The position numbers and the translations under genes were made by a program. Under the pieces are notes generated by a model. That model searched no databases and had not been told where the DNA came from. It was given only the letters and a program-made list of their open reading frames with translations. A stretch of DNA of 31,715 bases from Acidimicrobiaceae bacterium UBA2093 (GTDB lineage Bacteria; Actinomycetota; Acidimicrobiia; Acidimicrobiales; Ilumatobacteraceae). The stretch's first letter is position 1. Each line of letters begins with the position of its first letter. Of this stretch, positions 23,711-31,269 are shown in pieces. The DNA is taken from assembly GCA_002331255.1 (NCBI GenBank), contig DCZD01000036.1:2507-34221 (forward strand), written 5' to 3'.

Positions 23711-24535
23711 ATGATTCCAGCACCTTTCGATTACAAGCGCGCCAGCTCTGCCGCCGAAGCCATCTCCATCGTCAGTCAGTACGGCGATGACGCGAAGTTC
23801 CTTGCAGGTGGACACTCATTGCTTCCCCTCATGAAGTTGCGACTCGCCCAACCTGCAGTGTTGGTTGACATCGCCCGCGTCAATGACCTCTCGTACATTC
23901 GTGATGCCGGCGATCACATCGCAATTGGCGCCCTAACTCGCCACACCGAACTCGAGCGGTCGTCGCTGTTGCAGCAACACATACCGCTCTTGTCGCATGC
24001 CGCAAGTCATGTAGGTGACCCACAAGTTCGACATCGCGGCACGCTCGGTGGGTCGATTGCGCACGCTGACCCGGCATCGGACTTGCCCGCCACCACGCTT
24101 GCGCTCGGTGCCACCTATGTCGCTCAGGGCCCGAACGGAACCCGCCAGATTGCAGCCAGCGATTTCTACAAAGGGTTTCTTGAGTCAGCGCTTTCCGCCG
24201 ATGAGATGCTCACTGAAATCCGTGTGCCGAAGATGGACGGCGCCGGATGGTCATTCCAGAAGTTCAATCGTCGCGCACAAGACTGGGCGATTGTCGGAGT
24301 CGCCGCATGGCGCAAAGGTTCGAACGCCGGTGTCGCACTGGTGAACATGGGCTCGACGCCGATTCTTGCTTCATCGGTGAATCAGGCCATCGCCCAAGGT
24401 GCCTCAGTGGAAGACGCCGCTCGTCTCGCCTCAAGCGAAGCCGAACCGCAGGACGACATGAATGCCTCTGCCGACTACCGACGCCATCTGGCATCGGTGT
24501 TGGTGCGACGCGCGCTCGAACAATCTTCCCGCTGA
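23711..24535 (+). CDS. coxM: FAD-binding medium subunit of the molybdenum hydroxylase (CoxM-like)
   Basis: This 274-residue protein is the flavin subunit that passes electrons on to the respiratory chain. FAD-binding stretches are AGGHSLLPLMK (32-42) and TLGGSIAHADPASDLP (111-126), both diagnostic of CoxM. The C-terminal CO_deh_flav_C domain (about 175-270) includes GWSFQKFNRRAQDWAIVGVAA. The ATG at 23711 is 10 bp after the coxS stop. The order L-S-M differs from the M-S-L of form I operons and the S-L-M usually described for form II. Confidence 0.95.
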   Translation: MIPAPFDYKRASSAAEAISIVSQYGDDAKFLAGGHSLLPLMKLRLAQPAVLVDIARVNDLSYIRDAGDHIAIGALTRHTELERSSLLQQHIPLLSHAASHVGDPQVRHRGTLGGSIAHADPASDLPATTLALGATYVAQGPNGTRQIAASDFYKGFLESALSADEMLTEIRVPKMDGAGWSFQKFNRRAQDWAIVGVAAWRKGSNAGVALVNMGSTPILASSVNQAIAQGASVEDAARLASSEAEPQDDMNASADYRRHLASVLVRRALEQSSR

Positions 24536-24549
24536 CCACAGACAACGCC

Positions 24550-25467
24550 ATGACGATGGCGGACGCAGTCAACAGTTGGCAGCGTCATCGCCGGGGTGCT
24601 CTCGTTGCGTATTGCATTGTCTTCGTCTGGAGCGCAAAACAGTTCGGCATACCTGTCGACCGCCTTGCAGTGTTGGCATGGATTCTTGCGGCGTTCATGT
24701 GCGGTGCCATTGGGAGGCCGCGAGATGAAGTCAAACAGTCATTCCGTGACTGGGCCGTGGTTTTCGGTATCTACATGTTCTACGACTACAGCCGAGGAAT
24801 CGCCGACCAATTAGGGATTCCGGTCAACTTCTCCGGTCCACGCGATGCCGACCGACTTCTCTTCTTTGGTGTCGATCCGAACATATGGATGCAAGAACGG
24901 TTTTACATCCGTGGAGACATCAAGTGGTACGACGTGCTCGGCTCAATCATCTACATGACACATTTCGTGTTCCCTGTCGCGCTCGCGGTATTCCTGCGCT
25001 GGCGCGGACGCGAGCGCTGGGTGTTGTACGTGCGGCGTCTCGGACTGATGCTCGTGGGTGGCGTGGTTGGCTACATCGCCTATCCCGCCGCACCGCCCTG
25101 GATGGCCGCAAAGAACGGCTACATCGAAAAAATCGATCGCATCACCGGACGCGGCTGGTCGGAGTTGAATCTCGACACAGTCTCAAAGACATTCGACCGT
25201 GGAGTCGCGGTGTTGAACCCCGTCGCTGCCATGCCCTCACTGCATGCAGCAACAGCGTTGCTGGTGGTGCTGTGGTTCTTCCCTGGTCGATCCTGGTGGA
25301 CCCGCAGCGCATTACTGCTGCACCCCATCGGTATGACTCTCGCACTCGTCTACTTCGGTGAGCACTATGTAGTCGACGCACTCGCCGGTTTCGTGTTGGT
25401 GTTCGTTGCGTGGCGAACGGCTGACTGGTGGGAGCGTCGCTCCCGTGTCACGACGCGAACTGGATGA
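24550..25467 (+). CDS. PAP2 superfamily integral membrane phosphatase (AUR1/inositol-phosphorylceramide-synthase-like)
   Basis: The 305-residue protein has about six membrane segments (for example VLAWILAAFMCGAIG, IIYMTHFVFPVALAVFL and LGLMLVGGVVGYIAYPA). The PAP2/AUR1 signature is complete: AYPAAPPW (177-184), AMPSLHAA (227-234, with His232) and GEHYVVDALAG (270-280, with His272 and Asp276). These are the residues that attack phosphate esters in lipid phosphatases and phosphotransferases. It begins 14 bp after coxM and is probably cotranscribed, although a link to CO-dehydrogenase-like function is not established. It overlaps the convergent Dabb gene by 20 bp. The start could also be the ATG at 24556. 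Confidence 0.88.
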   Translation: MTMADAVNSWQRHRRGALVAYCIVFVWSAKQFGIPVDRLAVLAWILAAFMCGAIGRPRDEVKQSFRDWAVVFGIYMFYDYSRGIADQLGIPVNFSGPRDADRLLFFGVDPNIWMQERFYIRGDIKWYDVLGSIIYMTHFVFPVALAVFLRWRGRERWVLYVRRLGLMLVGGVVGYIAYPAAPPWMAAKNGYIEKIDRITGRGWSELNLDTVSKTFDRGVAVLNPVAAMPSLHAATALLVVLWFFPGRSWWTRSALLLHPIGMTLALVYFGEHYVVDALAGFVLVFVAWRTADWWERRSRVTTRTG

Positions 25468-25744
25468 CCGTACGAGCTCCGACAATCGGGGCGAACACCT
25501 CGGCGCGAACCTTGTTGTGCAAGTCGTCAGTGTCATACTTGCGCCAATCTTCAGAGTTGTCGAATGATGCAACGATGCCGTAGTCAGCGTTACCACTCTC
25601 TTTAAGTCCAGCATCTATACCGTGATGGTACGAGCGTACATACGGCATGGTCGCCACCATGTCGTCGAGTGCGCGGCCGACAATTGCCACCGCATCTGGT
25701 GTCATCGGTGACTTCCAAGAGAACAAAACGACGTGATGAATCAT
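25448..25744 (-). CDS. Dabb (stress-responsive A/B barrel) domain protein
   Basis: This 98-residue single-domain protein matches the Dabb family: MIHHVVLFSWK at the N terminus, a central helix, YHHGIDAGLKESGNADYGIVASFDNSEDWRKYDTD, then HNKVRAEVFAPI. Dabb proteins are small dimeric ferredoxin-like barrels, and some bind haem or act in stress or aromatic metabolism. No function can be assigned here. A good ribosome-binding site (AAGGTG) sits seven bases before the ATG and lies inside the short inverted repeat CACCTTAGGTG. It follows the SDR gene on the same strand with a 67-bp gap. Confidence 0.88.
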   Translation of the reverse strand: MIHHVVLFSWKSPMTPDAVAIVGRALDDMVATMPYVRSYHHGIDAGLKESGNADYGIVASFDNSEDWRKYDTDDLHNKVRAEVFAPIVGARTVIQFAS

Positions 25745-25811
25745 GATGTCACCTTAGGTGGGCATGTCGAAGAGTGACGAAAGAAGCGACGGTACTGCCG
25801 AAGAAACGTCG

Positions 25812-26558
25812 TCAGATGAGGCCGGCGTACGCGCCGCCATCCACTTGCAGATTCGCGCCGGTGACGAACTTGGCTTGTTCACCACAAAGGAAAGCGACGA
25901 CGTGACCGAAATCTGCGGGGTCGCCGAGTGTTCCCGTTGGTATGCCAAGAGTCGACGGGTCGGCGTTCGCGCCGTACAACTGCAAGATGCGATCGGTGGC
26001 GTGAATACCGGGCTGCACCGTGTTGACGGTGACACCACGATGTGCAACTTCGCGTGCGACTGTCTTCAAGAAACCAGTGATGCCGGCACGCGCAGTGTTC
26101 GACAAGATGAGGTTCGGTATTGGTTGGCGCACTGCACTTGACGTAATCGCGATGACTCGACCCCATCCGCGTTCCTGCATACCTGGCAGGGCTGCACCGC
26201 ACATTCCCACCACAGACAACAGGTTTTTTTCAAGCGCCTTCGCATATTCCACACTCGGAGTGGACGCGAAGGTCCCTGCTGGCGGTCCACCACCATTCGT
26301 GACCAATATGTCGACGTGACCGAGGCGGTCGATAGCTTGCTCGACAAACACCCGACCGCCGGACTGGGTGTCGACATCGCACACCAACGCAATAGCCCGC
26401 TCACCAAGAAGTCGAGCCGCAGCCGTGATGCGATCTTCATCCCGCCCACATATGGCGACGGTCACGCCAGCCTCGACGAGTGCTCGCGCCGAAGCCAGGC
26501 CAAGGCCCGCTGAGGCTGCGGCGACTGCTGCAGTGCGTCCGGTGATACCTAAGTCCAC
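25812..26558 (-). CDS. SDR-family protein of the BKR-like type with altered catalytic motif
   Basis: The protein has 248 residues from the GTG at 26558 and a Rossmann fold. The usual TGxxxGxG coenzyme motif reads AASAGLG (14-20). The NNAG position is NGGG (88-91). A Ser pair (S140-S141) is present, but the YxxxK catalytic pair reads SxxxR (S153, R157) in LSNTARAG. The C-terminal VNTVQPGIHATDR and FVTGANLQVDGG are standard SDR. This fits the subgroup called BKR-like SDR-like, whose members lack the perfect tetrad. Its reaction is unknown. An upstream in-frame extension would overlap coxD and is not SDR-like. A TACATT six bases before the GTG suggests a leaderless start. Confidence 0.88.
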   Translation of the reverse strand: MDLGITGRTAAVAAASAGLGLASARALVEAGVTVAICGRDEDRITAAARLLGERAIALVCDVDTQSGGRVFVEQAIDRLGHVDILVTNGGGPPAGTFASTPSVEYAKALEKNLLSVVGMCGAALPGMQERGWGRVIAITSSAVRQPIPNLILSNTARAGITGFLKTVAREVAHRGVTVNTVQPGIHATDRILQLYGANADPSTLGIPTGTLGDPADFGHVVAFLCGEQAKFVTGANLQVDGGAYAGLI

Positions 26559-26564
26559 CCGGCA

Positions 26565-26570
26565 AATGTA
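26565..26570 (-). promoter_or_regulatory. Leaderless -10 of the SDR gene
   Basis: TACATT on the minus strand is followed by TGCCGG and the GTG at 26558. It lies 18 bp from the -10 of the divergent coxD, so the two promoters are back to back and must share DNA. Confidence 0.5.
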
Positions 26571-26588
26571 TCCATCGCGCTCCACCCC

Positions 26589-26594
26589 TACGCT
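26589..26594 (+). promoter_or_regulatory. Leaderless -10 of coxD
   Basis: TACGCT is followed by seven bases and a GTG at 26602. This supports 26602 as the start of coxD over the in-frame GTG codons at 26611 and 26623. Confidence 0.42.
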
Positions 26595-26601
26595 GTGGGG
26601 T

Positions 26602-27540
26602 GTGCCCGACGTGTCCACGACCGTGAACAACCTGACCGTCGACTCAGTTCGCGCTGGCCTGCAGGCCAACGGATATCTTCCAGATGACGGTGTCACCACG
26701 GCGGTGTATCTGTCGTTGTCTCTCGGTCGACCACTTTTCCTCGAAGGCGAAGCTGGCGTCGGCAAGACTGAACTTGCAAAGACCATCGCCCGTTGGCGCG
26801 GTGCACCACTCATCCGTCTCCAGTGCTACGAGGGCATCGACATCGGCCAAGCCGTGTACGACTGGGACTATTCCCGTCAATTGCTGCATCTTCGGGCTGC
26901 CGAGGCAAGTGGAGAAGCACGTGAAGCCGGAACGTCAGCGCTTGAGAACCAGTTGTACAGCGAACGTTTCCTGGTCAAGCGCGCCATCTTGCGTGCCGTC
27001 ACCGAAGAGTCGAACACTCCACCAGTTCTTCTCATTGACGAAATCGATCGTGCAGACGATGAGTTTGAGGCCTATCTCCTCGAAGTGCTCTCCGACTTCC
27101 AGGTGACCATCCCGGAAATCGGCACCTACGTCGCTAAGCAACCTCCTGTTGTGGTGCTCACATCGAACCGCACCCGCGACGTACACGACGCACTCAAGCG
27201 ACGCTGTCTCTACCACTGGGTCGAACATCCCACTTTCGAACGTGAAGTCGACATCGTCCGCGCGAAAGTGCCGTCGGTTGATGGCGCACTTGCCTCTCAA
27301 GTCGCTGCGGCGGTCGAGTCGTTGCGTGCGATGAACCTGTACAAGCCGCCGGGAATCGCAGAGACCATTGACTGGGCCACAGCGCTTGGTCGACTTGGCA
27401 CGTCGGTGCTCGACGAATCCGTCGTCGATGCAACCCTCGGAACAGTCCTCAAGTACAAGGAAGACCACGACCGCGTGCGAGAGCATGGCATCGCTGCGAT
27501 TGTCAAGCAAGCGTTCGACCGCGGACTTCTCCACGGCTGA
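26602..27540 (+). CDS. coxD: MoxR-type AAA+ ATPase (CoxD-like), Mo-hydroxylase maturation
   Basis: This 312-residue protein is an AAA+ ATPase of the MoxR class. Walker A is GEAGVGKT (49-56), Walker B with the arginine-adjacent acid is LLIDEIDR (143-150), and sensor 1 is TSN (187-189). The ID/IGQAVYDWDYSRQLLHLRAAE stretch is typical of CoxD. In Oligotropha carboxidovorans CoxD, with CoxE and CoxF, inserts the sulfur and metal of the CO dehydrogenase active site. The partner CoxE (VWA protein) follows after 5 bp. The start is uncertain among GTG 26602, 26611 and 26623. The long upstream reading frame overlaps the SDR gene and is not AAA+-like. Confidence 0.92.
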   Translation: MPDVSTTVNNLTVDSVRAGLQANGYLPDDGVTTAVYLSLSLGRPLFLEGEAGVGKTELAKTIARWRGAPLIRLQCYEGIDIGQAVYDWDYSRQLLHLRAAEASGEAREAGTSALENQLYSERFLVKRAILRAVTEESNTPPVLLIDEIDRADDEFEAYLLEVLSDFQVTIPEIGTYVAKQPPVVVLTSNRTRDVHDALKRRCLYHWVEHPTFEREVDIVRAKVPSVDGALASQVAAAVESLRAMNLYKPPGIAETIDWATALGRLGTSVLDESVVDATLGTVLKYKEDHDRVREHGIAAIVKQAFDRGLLHG

Positions 27541-27545
27541 CGACG

Positions 27546-28691
27546 ATGTCGACCAATACCAACGGTGCCACTTCGATATTCGAGTTGCGCTCCGGTCCCG
27601 ATCGCATGGCGGTCGTCTTCACGAGAGTTTTACGCCAAGCCGGACTTAACGCACCGCTCGACTCGGTCCTCACGTTCATCGCTGCACTTGAGCGCCTCGG
27701 CATTGAACAACGTGACAGCGTCTACTGGGCTGGCCGCACGTCACTTGTGCGAAGACCTGAGGACATTCCCGTGTACGACCGAGCATTCGCTGTGTTCTGG
27801 GATCACCGTGAAACACCCGAGACCATTGACGACGAACAGCTGAAGATAAGCATCGTTCTCGATGATGAAGACGCAAGCAACGATGGCACTGCTGCACCAT
27901 CTGATGACCCCACCATCACGGTGCGCTTCTCTGGTGTCGAGACATTGCAACACAAGGACTTTGCGACCTACTCGAACGATGAGCTCGACATTGCACGTCG
28001 ACTGATGGGTTCGCTCAAGTTGGTCGGCCCGTACCGGCAGTCGCTTCGACACAGCGCCACTCGCCGCAGAGCACGTCGCACAGACGTGCGACGGACGTTG
28101 CGTTCAGCGTTTTCATCAGACGGCGAACTTATTCGTCGCAGATTCACCACACCCGATGAACGACCACGCCGAATCGTGCTATTGCTCGATGTCAGTGGTT
28201 CGATGGAACCGTATGCACGTGCACTGGTCCGCTTCGTCCATGCCGCGGTGGTCGGCCGACAACGAGTTGAGGCATTCACTCTCGGCACGCGTCTCACTCG
28301 AATCACCCGAGAGTTGAACTCGCGCGACCCTGATGTCGCACTTCGTCGAGCATCAGACTCGGTAGCTGACTGGAGTGGCGGAACTCGTCTCGGTGAGACA
28401 TTGAGGCAGTTCAACGACCGTTGGGGCACCCGGGGCATGGCTCGCGGAGCTGTCGTGGTGGTCCTGTCAGATGGCTGGGATCGCGGTAGTCCCGACGTTC
28501 TCGCGGAACAGATGCAACGTCTCGGACGAGTCGCGCATCGCATCGTGTGGGTGAACCCCCTGAAAGTGACACCTGGCTATGCGCCACTCGCTCGAGGAAT
28601 GGCGGCGGCATTGCCCTATGTTGATGACTTCGTCGAGGGACACTCCCTCGATTCGCTGCACACACTCACGAAAGTCATCAGCCATGCGTGA
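27546..28691 (+). CDS. coxE: VWA-domain protein (CoxE-like)
   Basis: This 381-residue protein has the CoxE architecture. A helical N-terminal part (about 1-160) is followed by a very basic stretch (RHSATRRRARRTDVRRTLR, 168-186) and a von Willebrand A domain from about 205. The MIDAS motif DVSGSM (215-220), the Thr-containing GGTRLGETL and the Asp in VVVLSDGWDRG complete the metal site. In MoxR/VWA pairs the VWA protein is the adaptor that brings the ATPase to its target, here presumably the apo Mo-hydroxylase. The 3' end overlaps the following XdhC gene by 8 bp. Confidence 0.93.
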   Translation: MSTNTNGATSIFELRSGPDRMAVVFTRVLRQAGLNAPLDSVLTFIAALERLGIEQRDSVYWAGRTSLVRRPEDIPVYDRAFAVFWDHRETPETIDDEQLKISIVLDDEDASNDGTAAPSDDPTITVRFSGVETLQHKDFATYSNDELDIARRLMGSLKLVGPYRQSLRHSATRRRARRTDVRRTLRSAFSSDGELIRRRFTTPDERPRRIVLLLDVSGSMEPYARALVRFVHAAVVGRQRVEAFTLGTRLTRITRELNSRDPDVALRRASDSVADWSGGTRLGETLRQFNDRWGTRGMARGAVVVVLSDGWDRGSPDVLAEQMQRLGRVAHRIVWVNPLKVTPGYAPLARGMAAALPYVDDFVEGHSLDSLHTLTKVISHA

Positions 28692-29001
28692 CATCCTCGA
28701 CGAACTCGATCGCTGGAAAGATTCCGGGAAACGTGTCGCGTTGGCACGCGTGGTCGACATCGAAGGGTCCGGCCCGCGTGAAGCAGGTGCTGCGATGGCC
28801 GTCAACGAAGACGGCGAAGTGGTCGGATCTGTTTCGGGTGGATGCGTCGAAGGAGCCGTCGTCTCAGAAGCACTCGCGATCTTGAGCGGCGAAGCGGCAT
28901 CTCGTGTCGTCACTTTCGGCTACTCCGACGATGAGGCTTTTGCTGTCGGACTCACGTGTGGTGGCATCATTCATCTCTTTATCCAACCCCTTGACTGGTG
29001 A
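28684..29001 (+). CDS. XdhC/CoxI N-terminal-domain protein, short form
   Basis: This 105-residue protein consists of just the XdhC_CoxI domain: DRWKDSGKRVALARVVDIEGSGPREAGAAMAV, GSVSGGCVEGAVVSEA with the family Cys, and a final GLTCGGIIHLFIQPL. It stops where a full XdhC would continue into its Rossmann domain. XdhC proteins bind sulfurated molybdenum cofactor and deliver it to xanthine-dehydrogenase-type enzymes. The ATG lies inside the coxE end (8-bp overlap), and the next gene begins 7 bp after its stop. It may work as one half of a pair with the next gene. Confidence 0.9.
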   Translation: MRDILDELDRWKDSGKRVALARVVDIEGSGPREAGAAMAVNEDGEVVGSVSGGCVEGAVVSEALAILSGEAASRVVTFGYSDDEAFAVGLTCGGIIHLFIQPLDW

Positions 29002-29008
29002 GGCAGAG

Positions 29009-29827
29009 ATGAGCGTGTACACCAGCCTGGCGACGAGAATTCGCAAGAATCTTCCGGTCGCACTCGCCACCATCATCGAAGGGCCACACACCGGCGCGTG
29101 CATGATCGTTCGCCCGCATGATGACAAAGAGACGCCGTTCGCTGTCGAAGGAAGCCTTGGCCACCCCGAGCTCGACCGCGTCGTCGCACGCGATGCTGTC
29201 GGAGAACTCGAAGCAGGCCGCACCGGAGTACGCCACTATGGCCCTGAAGGGCAGTCAACGCCAGAAGATCTCGTCGACACGGCGACAGTGAAGGTGTTCA
29301 TCGAGAGTTTCTCTCCACCACCGCGCATGTGGATCTTCGGCGCAGTTGATTTCACCGCTGCCCTCGCTCGCGTAGCGAAAGTTCTTGGCTACCACGTAAC
29401 GGTGTGCGATGCACGCGAGATATTCGCTACCCGACGTCGTTTTCCAATGGCGGACGACGTCATCGTCACATGGCCAGCGCCGATGTTCACCGAACATGGT
29501 TCGTTGCTCGGACCACGTGACGCGGTGTGCATCCTCACCCACGATCCCAAGTTCGACGTACCAGCGATAATCGGCGCACTCAACACCTCGGTTGGTTACA
29601 TCGGGGTCATGGGAAGTCGAAAGACACATGCCAAGCGCCTCGAACGCCTCGCTGAAGGGGGTGTCACCGACACTGCTGATCTCGAGCGATTGATGTCCCC
29701 AATCGGGCTTGACCTTGGCTCTCGCACTCCGGAGGAAACGGCAATCAGCATTTGCGCCGAGATCATCGCACGGCGCACTGGTCGGGTTGCTCAGAGCTTG
29801 CGATCAACGAACGGCCCCATTCACTGA
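29009..29827 (+). CDS. XdhC family protein with Rossmann domain (CoxF/CoxI-like)
   Basis: This 272-residue protein has a divergent N-terminal domain (about 1-95; RKNLPVALATIIEGPHTGACMIVR) that lacks the GGCVEG motif. It is followed by the XdhC C-terminal Rossmann domain: MWIFGAVDFTAALARVAKVLGYHVTVCDAR-type nucleotide-binding turn, RRRFPMADDVIVTWP, CILTHDPKFDVPAI and the strongly conserved GYIGVMGSRKTHAKRLERL. The ATG at 29009 is 7 bp after the short XdhC gene. Reading frames upstream are inside that gene. The likely role is Mo-cofactor handling for CoxL. The two genes together supply the full set of XdhC motifs. Confidence 0.92.
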   Translation: MSVYTSLATRIRKNLPVALATIIEGPHTGACMIVRPHDDKETPFAVEGSLGHPELDRVVARDAVGELEAGRTGVRHYGPEGQSTPEDLVDTATVKVFIESFSPPPRMWIFGAVDFTAALARVAKVLGYHVTVCDAREIFATRRRFPMADDVIVTWPAPMFTEHGSLLGPRDAVCILTHDPKFDVPAIIGALNTSVGYIGVMGSRKTHAKRLERLAEGGVTDTADLERLMSPIGLDLGSRTPEETAISICAEIIARRTGRVAQSLRSTNGPIH

Positions 29828-29870
29828 GAACTTGCGAGTCAGCGTCGACTTGTCGCGTCGGCACCACTCT

Positions 29871-30668
29871 TCACTCGTCAGTTCCGTCCTGCTTGGCTTC
29901 TCGCTCCCTCGCCTTCCGCTCAGCAAGTGCTTCCCAGTCCCACACGCGCCACTCTTCAAGCTTGGTCGGATTGGCCCATGACATGGTCGGCAACAGATTC
30001 GCACCCATCACTCGAAGGCGCACCTTCTGGCCACCGTATGGTGCCTCGAGCGTCAGGAAGTCAGCACCGAGATACATGCGCACATGTACACGACGTCCGA
30101 CGATGTCACCTGCCATTGCTTCGTCCTGCTCGATCTGATTGCGCTTGTCGAGTTGCGACTTCGAGTATCGCGGCATCTTGATACCGGCGGCGCGCCAGGC
30201 GTACCAGAGAAGTCCGGAACAATCGATTGCATTACCGGGGCTCTCTGAACCACGTCGATACTTCACACCGAGTTGCGTGAGCGCCGTCATGAGCGCAACT
30301 TGATGCCGACGCGTGGTCTTTGACCATGCCTTCTCAAGCTTCGCCGCCGGTACACCTGTACGTTGCGCAATCGCACCGGCGACCTTCGTGCGCATCACCG
30401 TGTACGCACCCAATGTCTCCCCGTTGACGCGCATGAGTGGCGTGAGAGCACGAGCAGCAAGCGCTGCGATCGGGTCAGACGTACGAGGTGACGGTTTGTA
30501 GCCTCGGGGCCGCTCCTTCACCGAGGGCACCTCGACGCGAGTTGCATCGACGGCGGCCGCAGGGGCGGCGATAGCCGAGAGCGAAATAACGAAGGCGACA
30601 AGTGCAGCGATGTTGGACTTCAGCAGTTTTTGCCCAGCCCAACTGCCGTATCGCCCGTTTCTCCCCAC
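29871..30668 (-). CDS. Secreted NlpC/P60 family cell-wall hydrolase
   Basis: The protein has 265 residues from the GTG at 30668. A signal peptide (about residues 14-40, ending APAAAVDA) directs export. The C-terminal NlpC/P60 domain (about 130-240) has the catalytic Cys150 in AIDCSGLLWYAW and the His195 in RRVHVRMYLG, preceded by GDIVG. These enzymes cleave peptidoglycan stem peptides. The loop between Cys and His is compact. An ATG at 30719 would lie within the divergent mobA-like gene. I prefer the GTG because TAGCCT lies seven bases upstream. It separates two parts of the cox locus, and a functional link is not indicated. Confidence 0.86.
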   Translation of the reverse strand: MGRNGRYGSWAGQKLLKSNIAALVAFVISLSAIAAPAAAVDATRVEVPSVKERPRGYKPSPRTSDPIAALAARALTPLMRVNGETLGAYTVMRTKVAGAIAQRTGVPAAKLEKAWSKTTRRHQVALMTALTQLGVKYRRGSESPGNAIDCSGLLWYAWRAAGIKMPRYSKSQLDKRNQIEQDEAMAGDIVGRRVHVRMYLGADFLTLEAPYGGQKVRLRVMGANLLPTMSWANPTKLEEWRVWDWEALAERKAREREAKQDGTDE

Positions 30669-30675
30669 ATCAGGC

Positions 30676-30681
30676 AGGCTA
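30676..30681 (-). promoter_or_regulatory. Leaderless -10 of the NlpC/P60 gene
   Basis: TAGCCT on the minus strand is followed by seven bases and the GTG at 30668. It lies within the 19-bp gap between the divergent starts. Confidence 0.42.
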
Positions 30682-30687
30682 TTGGAT

Positions 30688-31269
30688 ATGGCTCCGACAC
30701 CGAGACCCCGTCTCCTCATTGCCGTGCTCGCGGCCGGCGAAGGTCGCCGTTTCGTCGGTCAGAGCCACAAGCTCCTCGCCGATCTGAACGGAATGAGCGT
30801 GGTGTCTCATTCGGTGGCCGCTGCTGTCACCGCTGATATCGGACCTGTGGTCATCATCACCGGTGCAGTCGACATTCCCGACGTGCCAGAAGGTGTCGAA
30901 GTCATCCACAACGATGAATGGCACACGGGCCAAAGATCGTCGGTTCTTGTGGCGCTTAACGAGGGTCAACGGCGTGACGTCGATGCTGTCGTCATCGGGC
31001 TCGCCGACCAACCCTTCATCGGTAGCGACGCGTGGCGTCGTGTCGGCCTGTCCAATGAGACGCTTGTGATGGCCGACTTCGCCGGAAACCCATCACCTCC
31101 GCTGCGGTTTGCGCGTGAGTTGTGGCACACCTTCCGCGACATGACAGGTGACCCAGATGAAGGTCTGAGAAGTCTCGTGCGCCTTCACCCTGAAATGGTG
31201 CGACGGATAGCCTGCGAGGGCTCCCCCGCAGACATCGACACCATGGAGGATCTCTCCCAATGGACCTGA
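30688..31269 (+). CDS. MobA-like nucleotidyltransferase, probable molybdenum cofactor cytidylyltransferase (MocA type)
   Basis: This 193-residue protein has an MobA-like NTP-transferase fold: VLAAGEGRRF (13-22), the Lys in SHKLLADLNG, VVIITG, HTGQRSSVLVAL, VVIGLADQPFI and the Pro-rich NPSPPLRFARELW. CO-dehydrogenase-type enzymes use molybdopterin cytosine dinucleotide, which MocA makes from Mo-molybdopterin and CTP. Its place in the cox locus supports that role, but CTP versus GTP preference cannot be read reliably by eye. The ATG at 30688 starts just 19 bp from the divergent NlpC gene. The stop overlaps the coxG-like start by 10 bp. Confidence 0.87.
   Translation: MAPTPRPRLLIAVLAAGEGRRFVGQSHKLLADLNGMSVVSHSVAAAVTADIGPVVIITGAVDIPDVPEGVEVIHNDEWHTGQRSSVLVALNEGQRRDVDAVVIGLADQPFIGSDAWRRVGLSNETLVMADFAGNPSPPLRFARELWHTFRDMTGDPDEGLRSLVRLHPEMVRRIACEGSPADIDTMEDLSQWT

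Noticed and set aside
29871..30668. NlpC/P60 gene as part of the cox system
   Set aside because: It is on the opposite strand, has its own promoter-like site and a standard cell-wall function. Nothing but location links it to the Mo enzyme.
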